The position numbers were made by a program, and so were the translations under genes. Source: Protea cynaroides (taxonomy: Eukaryota; Streptophyta; Magnoliopsida; Proteales; Proteaceae). From it: 64,000 nucleotides of DNA. How positions within the stretch are numbered: the stretch's first letter is position 1; each line of letters opens with the position of its first letter. Where the stretch lies: positions 27,328,902 to 27,392,901 of the forward strand of contig CM053267.1 in the NCBI GenBank assembly GCA_028583415.1, written 5' to 3'. The notes under the pieces were generated by a model that was not told the origin of the DNA, did not search any database, and worked only from the letters and a program-made list of their open reading frames with translations. Of the stretch, positions 1 to 11,521 are shown in pieces.

Positions 1-2158
1 ACTTCATATCCCAAGTCTATTTATAAGCATTAGGGTATATGCTTATAATTTCATTAATTCAGCGAAACTATTTTGGTCTTTACTTAATCATATTCCTCAA
101 CATTGGGCATAACTCAATTATCATTGTATTAAATCGAGTACTACTTATGCCATGACTTTATCCTTGTATCCACTCTTAAATTTGCCTTTAGGAATCTTCT
201 ACCCTGTCAAAATTCATACCGATATAACCATCTTTAACTTTACTTGAGTGCTATCTACTCTTTCCTAGTTACTCTTGATAGTTTTCACTTTTTGCTCATG
301 CACTCTTTTATAGACATGGCTCATATCCACCCATTTAGAAATCTCAAAATAGATTCTCCATTACTTGATCTGAGGTTCATTGGCTATAGTCTTTAGTCTG
401 AATCCAATCATCTTTCTTCCAATCATTCCATTATCACTACACATCTTTATCAACAATGATCAGGGAGTGTATAAATCAGAATATTTGTCTAAAATAATTC
501 ATTTCCTTCTTTCAATTTAGCATAATGACAACACTTGCTTTATCTAGTGAATCTAGGTTTCAAGGATCAGGAGTAAATCTGTGGTAATCCAACCGGCATC
601 AAAAGATCATTAAATTGTACGATGGTCCAAATATATGAAAATAGAGGTTCTACAGTTCTTGACCTCATGGTTACAGGTTCAATTGAGTATATATAATGCC
701 ATTGGTCAAGGCACTATAGGAATAAATCTGGAGAAGATTTCATACATCAGTATATCAGGTATAAATCTAGAGAAAATTTTCGTACATCAATAAATCAGGT
801 ATAAATCAGTAGATGTACACTCAACATGATTAAGCATTTAACTGTTCTTTCAGTTCGTATCTCTGTTCATGTGGTCGATCATGAGAATGGTGCAGATTGG
901 TATAATCAGGACTAATACTAAAGAAACAATATCTGTAACTCCAATTGACAGGTTAAATCAAGAAGGTATCCTGTCAAGACACGAGAGTTTAAAATCTGGT
1001 ATGTGCATCCTCTATAATCATAAGAGTAAATCAATAATGCACCGCATCCTATATAATCATATCCAGTTATATGGCCACAATTAGATTTGATCCTCTACTG
1101 AAAACGTTTAAGGCTTCGTCATCAGAAAATATTCTTCAATCCTTGGTCGGATCATTGCAACTATCCCATACATCGGTGGCTGGTAAGGTTAACCACCTTG
1201 ATATACTGCTTGTTGTACACCAAACTTCTGCTCTGGGGTATGCATTACTGGGACTTACTGTATGGTAAAAACTGTGTGCTAACATGTACAGGGTTACAGT
1301 GTTGCTACTAGTTGGTACCGTACTTGGTTTGACTCGGAGGTGTTGATGTAGCATCGGTAACTTGGGTAGTGATTTACATAGCAACTTGCATAGTCGGTCT
1401 CATCTGTTGTTGCTCTTGTATTTTATTGGACCAAGTTTATTACAATCGTGACTAAGGTAATTGGTAGTCCAGGTGGTTGGCTGGAGTGGCCTGGTTGTTC
1501 ACCTCCTCTTATTTGCTCTAATCTGATTACCAACTCAGATGAGTTTTCATTACCCGTTCTCGACCCAGATTGTGGTGTGGTCAAGTTGCAACATCCTCTT
1601 CTTGCTTAGTAGGCAATAGATCAGCTTGTAATGGATCTCACTCTGAGGCTCCACGTCATCCAGGAGTATAGCTTAAGCTTCTTTATAGTTGCTCTTATTC
1701 TTAATGTGTGGCCATTATTCTCTTATCTCTGTCGGATTTAGCTTGAGATTTTTCCCTTTACCTTTGCGGGGAATTAGGCATTACTAGCCATTTTCTCCTT
1801 CCTTTGTTATACATCGAGTTTCACGTTTTGTGAGTACCAACTCGGTATTCCAGTTTTCTACTTTACAGAAGCTCCCTTCTTGCTACTGTACTATATCCTG
1901 GTATACTTGGATAACTACCCAACTTATAGATAATACCCTATATCATTTGTTTATTAGGATAATTTTTGGTCTTCTCTTTCTGTTTGAGTGTATATATATG
2001 GTTCCACCTTTTATATGTATATTATCGTCTTGTTTAATTTATGTCTAAACCAACACAGGTGCTTATGGTTTGTTTGTATTAAAGCTTTTAATTTATCATA
2101 ACTCAGTTCATGGACTCCAGTGGAAGTATTCAGGTTTAATGGGTAAGGCCTACGAGAT
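1..2158 (-). pseudogene. Decayed leader and gag region of a minus-strand Ty3/gypsy element
   Basis: This is the internal part that follows the 5' LTR at 2174-4480 when read on the minus strand. The stretch nearest the PBS (about 2040-2158) matches the leader of the second element near 63180-63290, including a shared tract around GTGCTTATGGT. Minus-strand reading at about 1130-1700 gives Gln/Pro/Tyr-rich, gag-like low-complexity peptide in several frames with stops. No domain is intact. Sequence below about 900 cannot be assigned beyond probable decayed element DNA. Unlike the 61-63 kb element, no opposite-strand ORF is visible in the leader. Confidence 0.5.
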
Positions 2159-2170
2159 GCTCTGATACCA
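2159..2170 (-). other. Primer binding site, initiator-tRNA-Met type
   Basis: On the minus strand this reads TGGTATCAGAGC, the usual plant PBS complementary to the 3' end of initiator tRNA-Met. It lies three bases inside the LTR end at 2174. It fixes the element's orientation (minus) and shows that 2174-4480 is a 5' LTR. Confidence 0.85.
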
Positions 2171-2441
2171 AGTTGTCACACCCCAATTCTGCACCATTCG
2201 GAACGGTGTGATGAACCGTCAACAAACCAACGGTTCAACCAGGATCTCAAAATAGGCTATCCCACATATGATAAACCAAAACACATTCCACATTAATCAG
2301 AGGTAATAAAATAAATAGCGAAAGTCTTACAGATAATGAATTGAGGTCTAAACATGATAAATAATTAATATTCCATTTATTTCCAAGTAACCAAAACATA
2401 ACTTAATACATATTACAATATCCAAATACGAAAGCTAAACA

Positions 2442-2578
2442 CTAAACGTATCCATCGTTGAAACGCTCGCTTAACGAACCATGTTCGTCCTCCACAGCTT
2501 GCTCATTCATAGCCTCCACCCGTGCATATGTTGGCGAGTAGACATAGTCTTCAATCATAGTACCTGCAATATCATAAA
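2442..2578 (-). other. LTR-embedded exon-like ORF, copy 1 (divergent)
   Basis: Reading minus, a T-rich tract ending TTTTTAG is followed by an open frame with an IEDYV motif, then a Pro-x-Tyr, then VEDEH, ending at TAG (2442-2444). It is homologous to the segments at 4968-5101, 49283-49440 and 63578-63711. It is the most diverged of the four, with one codon fewer in the alignable part and no Cys-rich end. Whether it is translated is unknown. Confidence 0.4.
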
Positions 2579-3562
2579 CTAAAAAGAATTGCGCGTGCGA
2601 GTGTCAGCTCTCCAACTTGAGCTCAGTGAGTAACCAAAACAATGCAACAATACATATGCATACAAAAAGTCAATTTATATCTTTGGTCTTGGTTTATAGT
2701 TTGCAATGTGCAATAGAAAGGTTGGGTGGTCAAAGGTTAACGTTTATTGACACCGCCTCTATACACAGGGTGTGGAAGCCCGCCCGAAGGTTAACGTTTA
2801 TCGTCGTCCCCATCCACCCTACCATAACATTATACAACAAAGGTTAACGTTTATTGCTATATAATGCTATACCAACACGTATGCCCCTGTTAGCGAGGGC
2901 TTGCAAACTGGGCTCGCTGCTAACCAATCCTAATGCCAAACAGTGTATCCAAGGCCTCACCCCAGCATCCTTCAGAACATCCATAGAGATAGAGCTAAGG
3001 CCCCCCGGTAGAGTCAGAGACTACAAGGACCGAGACCACCTCCCCTGATACTCTACGACATAATAGTTCTGCTAAGGTAATGGCGATACGACGATGTCAA
3101 TGCACAAGACTTGAGTTAGAGATAGAGCTAAAGTGCTGAGACCCGCCAAAGGTTAACGTTTATTGACGTTCTCATCACACCTCCCCTGATACTCGCTCAC
3201 ATCAAGCACATCAACCACACACATACAAGCACATGCCTATTCCTATCATCATCATCATCATCATGTTATAAACAATAAAGTAAATATGCATGAACAAGTA
3301 ATAGAAATATTGGATGGCATGCTGTATGCACATTACAAACATATTCGCATAGAATCAAACATGGCATAGGACTCAAGAAATAGAAAACAGTTTATTATTA
3401 ACCAATTTAGTTTGGGGTTAAGGTTCCTCACCTTAGCTTGCTAATAGATACTTTTCCAAGCTTTAGAATCACCTTTATAATGTTATTATATTGCTAGAAG
3501 ACCTAACAAAGCCGATAAAATTTAATTAGAATTTATTCAGAATTTAAAAACCATTCTGTTAA

Positions 3563-3695
3563 CTGAGGGTCGGAGGTAGGGTCGGTGCTAGGGTCGATGG
3601 GTCTATCGACTCTCCCTCCATTCTGAACTTCCCGAACATTGAGGGTCGATGCTAGGGTCGGATCTGCCATCGACCCTAGGTGCGACCCTCCATGG
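3563..3695. repeat. Cluster of AGGGTCG motifs (LTR cluster 1)
   Basis: About seven copies of AGGGTCG or its complement CGACCCT occur in about 130 bp, several extended to GGGTCGATG. In LTR orientation the cluster lies about 400-540 bp downstream of the TATA-like box. The solo LTR at 49027 has at this place a cluster of a different motif. Confidence 0.7.
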
Positions 3696-4097
3696 TTTGA
3701 GTCAAAATTATCAGATTTTGTTCTCTCTTTCATGGTTAGGTCCTATGGCTTACTTCCACAATCTATTCTATACATGTTCTATGGTTTAGAACTATACTTT
3801 ATTCACCTACATGGTTTCAATGAATTCCTCCATGGTTTTCCACAAAAACTTAACCATGGGTTGATGGTTTGAGTTTCTTCTAAGTCATATCCTCTTCATA
3901 AACGATTCTAAAGTCTTAAATAAATCATGGGGAATGTATCCATACCTTAGTTTTGCTGAGATTCAGAGTTCCTCTGAATTTCCTCTTCTTCCTTAGCCTT
4001 TTCTTCAAGTTTTCCTTCTCTTCTTTTCTTCCTTCTCTTCTCTTTCTCTCAATCCAATTAGGGTTGTAAAGGGAGTGAAAGAGGCTTAGGGACGTCC

Positions 4098-4105
4098 TAT
4101 TTATA
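4098..4105 (-). promoter_or_regulatory. TATA-like box of the 5' LTR
   Basis: TATAAATA on the minus strand, preceded in LTR orientation by the motif cluster at 4204-4335. It is a plausible start of element transcription. It is assigned from sequence and position only. Confidence 0.5.
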
Positions 4106-4203
4106 GAGTAAAACCTCCCAAAATAAGTCCCATTGAGTTTAGGAAAGGTTCCAATCGAAATTAGGAAGGTTTCTCAATTTTTGGTTCGTGCTGTTTTTCC
4201 CGA

Positions 4204-4335
4204 ATGTCGAGGGTCGATGGTGAGAGTCGATGGGAGGGTCGGACAACTCATAGACCCTGCGACCCATGGTTGAGGGTCGATGGTGAGGGTCGATGGGAGG
4301 GTCGGACCTGTCTATTAAAACCTGCGACCCTACCC
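4204..4335. repeat. Cluster of AGGGTCGATG motifs (LTR cluster 2, U3)
   Basis: About seven copies of AGGGTCG/GAGTCG or the complement, including a near-duplicate of about 60 bp (4204-4256 and 4265-4320). It lies about 100-230 bp upstream of the TATA-like box in LTR orientation, where an enhancer would sit. It uses the same motif as cluster 1 of this LTR. Confidence 0.7.
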
Positions 4336-4480
4336 TTATTTTGACTGTTTTTGGGTAACTTTTCATATTGGGTCTTGGGTTTCTTCACACCCTTGGTCCA
4401 CTTGGCTCGACCATGATATGTAGACGGGTCCCGACACAAAATGTAAGGTTAGGCCGGGTTCGTGGCGTGCGGGTCTTACA

Positions 4481-5387
4481 GGGAGTTATGTTGGGATAGG
4501 GTCTACCTGCGTATTGTTTCTATCCTAGTGGGTTAGTTGCGGATAGGGCATCAGGGGAGGTGTGGGAATGCCTTAGCTCTATCTCTATGCCGTAGACGGC
4601 TGTGCTGGGATAGAGCATACATTGATGACATATAGGATTGGTTAGTTGCGAGCCCAGTTTGCGAGCCTTGGCCAGTAGGGGCTTAGGTACTGGTATGGGT
4701 AGAGTATCAGGGGAGGTACGTGGGTATCTTAACTCTATCTCTATTCCATGATGGGTGCATGTGGGCCAATGGGGGTGTGAACCATGAGGTGCCACACACT
4801 CGTGTATAGAGGTGCGGGGGCCACCAAACCTTTCTATAGCACATTGCAAACTTAAAACCAGACCACAGCATAAAATTGGTTGTTACTCATGCATAATATT
4901 GTGAAACTGTCTGATTGCCTTACTGAGCTGTGTTGTGAGCTCATCCTTTGTGCACATCTTGTTTTAGATATGGATGCAGGTTATACTGTGGACGATTATG
5001 TGAACGCTCCGGCGTATGGAGGTGTAGCTGCTCTGGATGTACAAGTAGGGGATGACGAGCATGATGCTTCAGGCGAGTGCCCTTTCTGCGTGTACCTGTG
5101 ATGGATTTTTATTTATTTGTTTCAATTATTTTTGGTTGGATTAAAGTGATGTAAGAGATATTATATTATGTGTTTGATTTGAATAATTGGATATTTTATT
5201 TAAATTATCAATAGATGCTCAGTTCATTCTATTTAAAGTCTTCCGCTGTACTATGTATATTCTGATTGTGGTTATGTGTAATGGTTTGTATGAGTGGACA
5301 CGGCCTATTCGAGATCCTGGTGTGAACTGTTGGTTCATTGACGGTTCAGTCACACCATTCTGGTTGGATCAGAATTGGGGTGTGACA
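4481..5387 (+). repeat. 5'-truncated Ty3/gypsy LTR, plus orientation
   Basis: Same family as 2174-4480 and 63305-64000 but inverted relative to the neighbouring LTR. It ends AATTGGGGTGTGACA at 5387. No PBS follows, so it is the 3' end of a solo or 3' LTR. Its 5' part is absent: it stops exactly where the minus-strand LTR begins. The simplest reading is that the minus-strand element inserted into this LTR, leaving the other half beyond the left edge of the window. Confidence 0.7.
4968..5101 (+). other. LTR-embedded exon-like ORF, copy 2
   Basis: A splice-acceptor-like GTTTTAG at 4961-4967 is followed by an open frame of about 45 codons ending TGA at 5099-5101. The peptide holds GYTVDDYVNAP, then YGGVAALD, then DEHDASGECPFC near its end. 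It aligns without gaps to the copy at 63578-63711. By eye about ten codons differ only at a synonymous third base and about five change the residue. I do not recognise the peptide. It reads in the sense direction of the LTR, about 290 bp before the LTR end. Confidence 0.55.
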
Positions 5388-5982
5388 TTGACCATCGGCG
5401 AGACGCGGTGAAGCACCCTAGACCAGTGGATAAACGGAAGCTACCAACAAGATTTTGCTCAAAGGCATCAAATCTCGATTGGAGGGTGCCAAGGGTCGAT
5501 GGTTAGATGAACTGCCACACATTTTGTGGGCCGATCGGACAACCCCAAAAACGGCCACATGAGAGTCCCCCTTCAGGATGGTCTTCTGCACTGAAGCATG
5601 TGTCCCCCTGGAGGTGAGGATCCCTTCACATAGGATCACAAACTATGACCCTGCCTGCAACGATGAAGGGTTGCGCGCAAACTTGGACCTCCTAGAGGAA
5701 ACAAGAGATCAGGCCCAGATCCGGATAGCTGCTCACCAACAACAAGTGGCTCGGCATTACAACAAGAAGGTGCGTCAATGATCATTCAAGGTCGGAGACC
5801 TTATTCTCCGAAGGACCATCGCATCCAACCCCACCAATCAAGGAAAATTAGCTCCCAACTGGGAAGGACCCTATCAAGTTACACAGGCACTACGGAGCGA
5901 CGCGTATCATTTAGTCGACATGGACGGAAAAACCTTACCACTGGCATGGAATGCGGAGCACCTTCGCCCGTTCTACCAATAG
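5388..5982 (+). pseudogene. Tat-type integrase C-terminal fragment
   Basis: Readable from about 5430 in one frame: a segment around NKILLKGIKSRLEGAKGRW, then DELPHILWADRTTPKTAT, ESPFRMVF, a segment ending in QQVARHYNKKV, and the C-terminal region around FKVGDLILRR, NWEGPYQV and AEHLRPFYQ before the stop at 5980-5982. These are the conserved segments after the catalytic core in integrases of the Tat/Athila branch. Two in-frame TGA codons (5560-5562 and 5779-5781) break it. Everything upstream (gag, protease, RT, most of integrase) is missing. There is no chromodomain, as expected for this branch. Confidence 0.85.
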
Positions 5983-6209
5983 TTTTCCTTTTTTCCTTTC
6001 AATGATGTAACTCGGCCATTGCGGCCATCATTTCAACACGAGGGAAGGGTCATTTGGCTTCCAATATTGTCTCCATACCGACATCACAATGGTCCAACCC
6101 AAATTAAGACCCAAGCGACCGACAAAATTCACCAACTTGTGAACACAGTTGGCCGAGGAGGGTAGACTGAGCCCTGACCTTTGGTCGAAGACCCATACGG
6201 CCGAAAGAG
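5983..6209 (+). other. Tat element 3' spacer with first 82-bp repeat unit
   Basis: Non-coding spacer after the pol stop. From about 6127 it matches the 82-bp units at 11522-11740 (TTCACCAACTTGTG...GGCCGAGGAGGGTAGACTGAG). The last five bases, AAGAG (6205-6209), are the target duplication of the solo LTR that follows. Confidence 0.7.
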
Positions 6210-6380
6210 TGTAGACGCTTCAAATTTGTCGAGGAAGTTAAATTATATTTTAGCTCAAAAAAAAATAAATACGGATTATAATAAGTAGATAAATAAATAA
6301 TAAAAAATAAGCAATGTGCAATAATAATAGAATAAATTAATAAAATATAATTTTTTAGTTTAGTTGTTTTACTTTAATTT

Positions 6381-6383
<3 letters not shown>

Positions 6384-6462
<79 letters not shown>
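6384..6462. repeat. (AT)n microsatellite
   Basis: Uninterrupted AT dinucleotides, about 79 bp, inside the solo LTR. Long ORFs of alternating Tyr-Ile here are artefacts. Confidence 0.95.
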
Positions 6463-6466
<4 letters not shown>

Positions 6467-6561
6467 TAAAATAAAAGACAAAATAATAAATAATAAATAA
6501 ATAAAAATAATAAATAAGAAAAAGAAAAAGAAAACCAAAAACAGAAAAAATCAATGTTAAC

Positions 6562-6661
6562 GTGGTTGGAGAAGAAACTCCAACCACATCATCAAAAAGA
6601 AATAAAAAAAAAACATGGAAAATCAATATTCACGTGGTTGGAGAAGAGACTCCAACCACGT
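6562..6661. repeat. Duplicated hairpins between two AT tracts
   Basis: Two perfect inverted repeats: 6562-6571/6578-6587 (10-bp stem GTGGTTGGAG, loop AAGAAA) and 6632-6643/6650-6661 (12-bp stem ACGTGGTTGGAG, loop AAGAGA). They are copies of one another with about 70-bp spacing. The second contains a CACGTGG G-box core. Confidence 0.85.
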
Positions 6662-6667
6662 CATCAG

Positions 6668-6669
<2 letters not shown>

Positions 6670-6704
<35 letters not shown>
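6670..6704. repeat. (AT)n microsatellite
   Basis: Second AT dinucleotide tract, about 35 bp, directly after the second hairpin. Confidence 0.95.
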
Positions 6705-6708
<4 letters not shown>

Positions 6709-9699
6709 GAAAGAAAGACGTAGAGAGAAGCATTTTCTCTCTGCGTTCGAAATAAGAAACCAGAGAGGCGGGGGTTTGAGAGGAGAGAAACAGAGAGGGT
6801 TTGAGGAGGAAGAAGAAGTCGACGGCGACGCCAGCGGTGCAACGGCGGTCGTGTGACGGCAGCGGTGCAACGGCGATCATGCAACGGTGACGGAACGACA
6901 GTGGTGACTTCGATGAACCGAGATTTGAAGTTTCAGTACTTTGAAAAACAGATCTCAGATCTGATTTTTTTTTTTTCTTTCTTTTTCTTTCTTTCTTAAT
7001 CTCTACATTCTTTCCTCTTTATATCTTCTGAAATCTGAACTCTCAATGTTTGATTTTCTTTTCTTCTTCAGTCTCGTTTCTTTTTTTCTTTCTTCTTGAT
7101 TTCGTTTGTTTGAATTTCAGATCTGAAATCTCAATTTTTTTGTTCATTCTCTGCAATCTTCTTCTTTAAATTTTGTTCGTTGTATTTCAGAATATTTTTC
7201 TTAGTTGATTTCAGTTCATCAGCTACTGTCGGCTTTTCTTTCTTCTTTTCGTTTTTGTTTTTATGTTTTTTGTTTTTTGTTTTGTGAAGCTGATGGTCGT
7301 CTCTGTACATCGATCTGAATCGTCCTTCCAGATTTGAGGTTCGGTTTCATTTTTCCAACCAAATTCAGTGAACTTCTCCAAGAGGTAAATCTATTCTGCA
7401 GATGGCGAGTCGATTCTTGTGGTTAGTTTTAAATGGAAGAAAATTTCATTTGTCGATTTTTTGTGTGATTCTTGTCTTAGATTTTTCCAGAAATGGGATC
7501 CATAGCTTTTGTTTGCCGGTCTTGACATCTGACCTGAAGTTCTTGACGAAGCTGATCTAAGATTCAAATTTACTGTGAATCTGAGATCAGGTGTCAAGAA
7601 CCTGTATAACAATCTGATTCTTTACAGTTTCTGATTTCAATGACTGGATTTCTTGAATTCTTGGTTTGATAATTGATCTCTTAGAATCTTATGTAGTTCG
7701 GTGGTTTTGGAAAATCATCCTTGTATGTAGTTCGGTGGTTTTAAAAAAAAACTAGATAAACCGTGAACAAACATTGAAATAATTCCACTGAACTCAGAAT
7801 ATCCGTTTGATGGCCATCTCAGCAACGGTTTCAGGATTATATATAGAGAAGGATAATTTAAAAATTCAAATAAATTTATTGGTTTACGGCATTCAAATAA
7901 TGCATTTCGACAAATTAACGACAGAATGCACCTAGGAAATGAATTCAAATAATAATTATTATTTATGTAATAGCAAACGTTTCACGATTATAATAGCAAT
8001 ATATAATCCTCACTGGGGGATTTTCTGTACTTCGGTTAGTCTGTCGGTCTACACTGAATCCCATTACCTACGTATCTCAATAAATAATTATGTACCTACG
8101 TATCTCAATAAATAATTATATACGTAGGTAGCGGTATAAGGTGAGTTCCGTCGAATTGAATTGGAACATTGAAATAGAAGGAATTTTTTTTGGATTAAAT
8201 ATACTAAAAGGGAGATTCGGTTTTGTAACATTGATCCGATAGTTTTTTTTAAAGCTTCCTAGAAATTTTGTTTTTGAGATTCTTTAATCCAATGGTTTCC
8301 AAACAAGAATCTCACCAAATTCCTTCTGAAATCATTTTTTATTCATCCGTTCTGTTTCTGAGGTTCGTTTTGTTTATTTTCTCTACATTTCTGGTGTTTA
8401 TTTTTGTTGCCATTTTCCTGTAGTGAAGCCACCGTATGCTGAAAATCTTATGTTTATCGAGTATGCGTCAAATCTCACTTTGGTCTTCTGTTTTCAACAA
8501 GATTAGATGCTTTCATCATTTATATATATGTCTGTTCCATAGCCGTGTTGCATAGCCTAAATAAACTGAGTTTATTAGAAATTTTCCAATTAGATGAATT
8601 TTGTCTTAATCGGTTGACTGTGTCTTAACGGAATCCATGCCGATTTAATTAGATTAAATTTATTTTGGCTTTGGATTACAAACTAATTTGTCTCAGCAAG
8701 TGCTTGAATATTTGGTTTGATTTGGGATATATTTTAATAATCTGAATGCAGGGTTTATTTGAATTCTTTTTAATTGGTTAAATCTGATTTTTTATGATAT
8801 CAATTTAGATTAATTCCCATCTTAACTCAAGGCTGATTTCCAACCGTGTTGGGTCTATATCGATCCGATTTTATTTTATGTGAGTCTTGCCACGGGTTAT
8901 AAGTCATTCATAAACTATCTGACCTAATGCCTATGTCCATTATATTATTGTCACACAACTTGTTAGTAGGGACGTGCCATCGAGTACCTGTACACTTCAC
9001 ACGGCGTTAGGGACACGTGAGATCACTCCTTTTGCGATTCACCTCTACTCACAGGCAGGTAACGCCTTAAAGCTATATCTTTACTTTATATGGTATATGG
9101 GTTCGGCCATCGTGCGTCCATAATTATTCGATACGGGTGGGTAACACGACATGCATGCGGCACTTGTCATCCCTAGCATAGTGACGGGCGGGATAGAGTA
9201 GGATGTCCCCTACCCCTTCAATGTATCTCACGTTTAGAGTAGGATGTCCCCTACCCCTTCAATGTATCCCACAAACGTGAAAGGAAATGTATTAATAGTT
9301 TTGATTCCCAATCCCCACTTATGTATCCCATAGGAATTTCTTATAAATTTTGTAATTATTCCCGTGCAATGCGGGCTCAAGCGCTTGTGATGCGCAAATA
9401 AATATAGACGCGTGGATGTATGTATGAATAAAGCGAGACACCGATGCCTATTGTCCAATGTCGAGAGTACCTTTTCACATGTTGACAAATTAAAATTGTT
9501 TTCATTTTTTATGCATAGTTCATTCCGAACTACGTATGGATTTGATTCTCGGACTCCACCCTGAGATACGTAGGTTGCCTGAGAATCCATTACCTAAGCT
9601 CAGTCCAATTGCAATGAGGGTTGCAATAATACCCAAATTGCATCATAATGTATTTTATACATTGATTTAAAAATTATATTCTTTTCAAATTTATTATGT

Positions 9700-10410
9700 C
9701 ATCTTGCATAGTTTCAAAAATTCAAATTTCAAGAAAATTCAGTCCAATTGCAATGAAGGTATCATTGATACCTAATTTGTATCATAAAATAATTTTTTTA
9801 TATTATATTTAGCACATCGGTTGCAAAAAATGGTGTCTTCCAGATTTTATTATTCAATCATCAAGCATAATTTCAAAAATTAAATTTCAAAAAAATCAAG
9901 AATTTAATTCAATTCAATTTTATTCCAATTTAAATATCAATTTTAAATTCAAAGTCAAATTTCAAAAATTCAATTTCAATTCAATTTCGGTTTCAATTTA
10001 AATTTAATTTCAAATCTATTTCCAATTTCAAAATTCAATTCAATTTTTATTTCAATTTCAATTTTAATTCCAAATCTATCTTCAATTTTAAATTCAATTC
10101 AATTTCTATTTCAATTTCAATTTCAAATTCAATTCAATTTTCAATTCCAATTTCTATTTCAATTTCAATTTTAATTCCAAATCTATTTTCAATTTTAAAT
10201 TCAATTCAATTTTTATTTCAATTTCAAATTCAATTCAATTTCCAATTTCAATTTCAATTTCAATCTCAATTCGATTTTTATTTCAATTTCAGTTCAAATT
10301 CAATTCAATTTCAAGTTCAATTCAAATTCTATTTCAATTTCAAGTTCCAATTCTAATTTTAATTTCAAATTCAATTCAAGTTTTCAAATTTCAAATTTCA
10401 TTTTAATTCT
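9700..10410. repeat. TTCAATT-rich low-complexity tract
   Basis: Irregular repeats of TTCAATTTC, TTCAATTCAA and variants over about 700 bp within the solo LTR. No coding signal. Confidence 0.8.
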
Positions 10411-10429
10411 TCATCTTCGCATAGAATTT

Positions 10430-10600
10430 TGGGCAAACATTCCATCATCGCATAGAAGTTCTTTTCAATTTTGGGCAAACATTCCATCATTGCATGGAAG
10501 TGCCTTTCAATTTTGGGCAAATATTCCATCATCGCATGGAAGTCCCTTTCGATCTTGGACAAGCATTCCATCATCGTATGGAAGTCCCTTTCAAACTCTA
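10430..10600. repeat. 42-bp tandem repeat, about 4 copies
   Basis: Unit contains ATTCCATCATCGCATGGAAG; starts near 10439, 10481, 10523 and 10565, a constant 42-bp step. Confidence 0.85.
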
Positions 10601-10603
10601 CTT

Positions 10604-10880
10604 TACATAAACGGTCTATCAGCTTGACTAGCGGCTGTAGAAGTCTATTCGATTGCTTTACATAGACGGTCTACCAGCTTGACTAGTGGCTGTAGAAGTC
10701 TATTCGATATGTTTTATATAGATGGTTTATCAGCTTGACTAGTGGCTGTAGAAGTCTATTCGATTGTTTTATATAGACGGTCTACCAGTTTGGCTAGTGA
10801 CTGTAGGAGTCTATTCAATATCTTAAACCTAGATGATCTATTAGCTTGACTAGTGGCTATAGGGATCTACCATCTAATCA
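10604..10880. repeat. 55/56-bp tandem repeat, about 5 copies
   Basis: Unit contains AGCTTGACTAGTGGCTGTAG; copies begin near 10621, 10676, 10732, 10787 and 10843, with steps alternating between 55 and 56 bp. The last copies are the most diverged. Confidence 0.85.
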
Positions 10881-11521
10881 ACCTAAGAGGTTGAACTATG
10901 TTGGACTTGATTCTTGAGCTTTTCCTGAGATACGTAGGTAGCTTGGGTGTTTATCATTCAAGTTCAGTCCTAAACTAATTTATTTTTTAATTTACTTTTA
11001 TTTTTTTTAAAAATCATTGCATCTGAACTTTGGACTACGCTTCAATAACTAAAAAATGATTTTTGTCTGTCAACATGTTGAGTGGTACGCTTGTCATTCG
11101 AAATTGGCTGATTGGTCCGTCATCCAATCATTTTATTTTGATCTTATTACATTTTAATTTTTCCTACTGTTATATTGATGGCTTGCTCCTAGATTGAAAT
11201 ACATCTAGAACCTAAGTTTGGTGCTTGTTAAAAATTGTTTAGCCATTGCTTGTAATTTAAATTAGGATAGTAAAGGATAGTATATGAAGACTAATCTTCG
11301 GATTAGGCAATTTGGGTGCCTAACACCTTCCTAAATTGTAACATGATATTTACCCATTATTTATTTGGTTTGACCATAAGCTTTAATCCATTACGTGAGT
11401 CATTAGTATTTCTTATATGAGAAATCATATATAGGTCCTAGACCTTATCTAGGTGGCGACTCCATTTCATTTTCATCATTTTTATCATCTCATGCAAATT
11501 TATAAACCATTGTCCCTACAA

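Larger units (their letters stand above)
2174..4480 (-). repeat. Ty3/gypsy 5' LTR, about 2.3 kb, minus orientation
   Basis: The plus strand starts TGTCACACCCC and ends GGGTCTTACA, so the LTR has TG...CA ends; the PBS lies directly outside its left end. A solo LTR at 49027-51252 and an LTR at 63305-64000 belong to the same family. A TATA-like TATAAATA lies on the minus strand at 4098-4105. Two clusters of the motif AGGGTCG lie at about 3563-3695 and 4204-4335. Four copies of a box containing AAGGTTAACGTTTAT lie between 2731 and 3170. The right end directly abuts another LTR in the opposite orientation. Confidence 0.8.
6210..11520. repeat. 5.3-kb solo LTR nested in the Tat spacer
   Basis: Starts TGTAGACGC and ends CCCTACA, giving TGTAG/CTACA inverted ends, flanked by AAGAG on both sides (6205-6209, 11521-11525). 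Host repeat sequence continues across the site. The interior is non-coding: two AT tracts, a pair of hairpins, a pyrimidine-rich leader-like zone at 6960-7300, boxes with GAGATACGTAGG (about 9563 and 10928), a TTCAATT-rich tract and two short tandem-repeat arrays. A TGGCGACTCC sequence near 11455 resembles a Tat-type PBS but lies inside the flanked unit. Size and boxes suggest a Tat/Ogre-like family; that is inference. I found no real gene inside. Confidence 0.8.

Noticed and set aside
6369..6880. Several ORFs of 68-100 codons on both strands around 6.4-6.9 kb
   Set aside because: They are alternating Tyr-Ile runs from the AT microsatellites or frames through leader-like DNA; no domain and no codon pattern.
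11450..11470. TGGCGACTCC as the true PBS with an LTR end near 11452
   Set aside because: The AAGAG duplication and matched TGTAG/CTACA ends place the end at 11520; kept only as an oddity.
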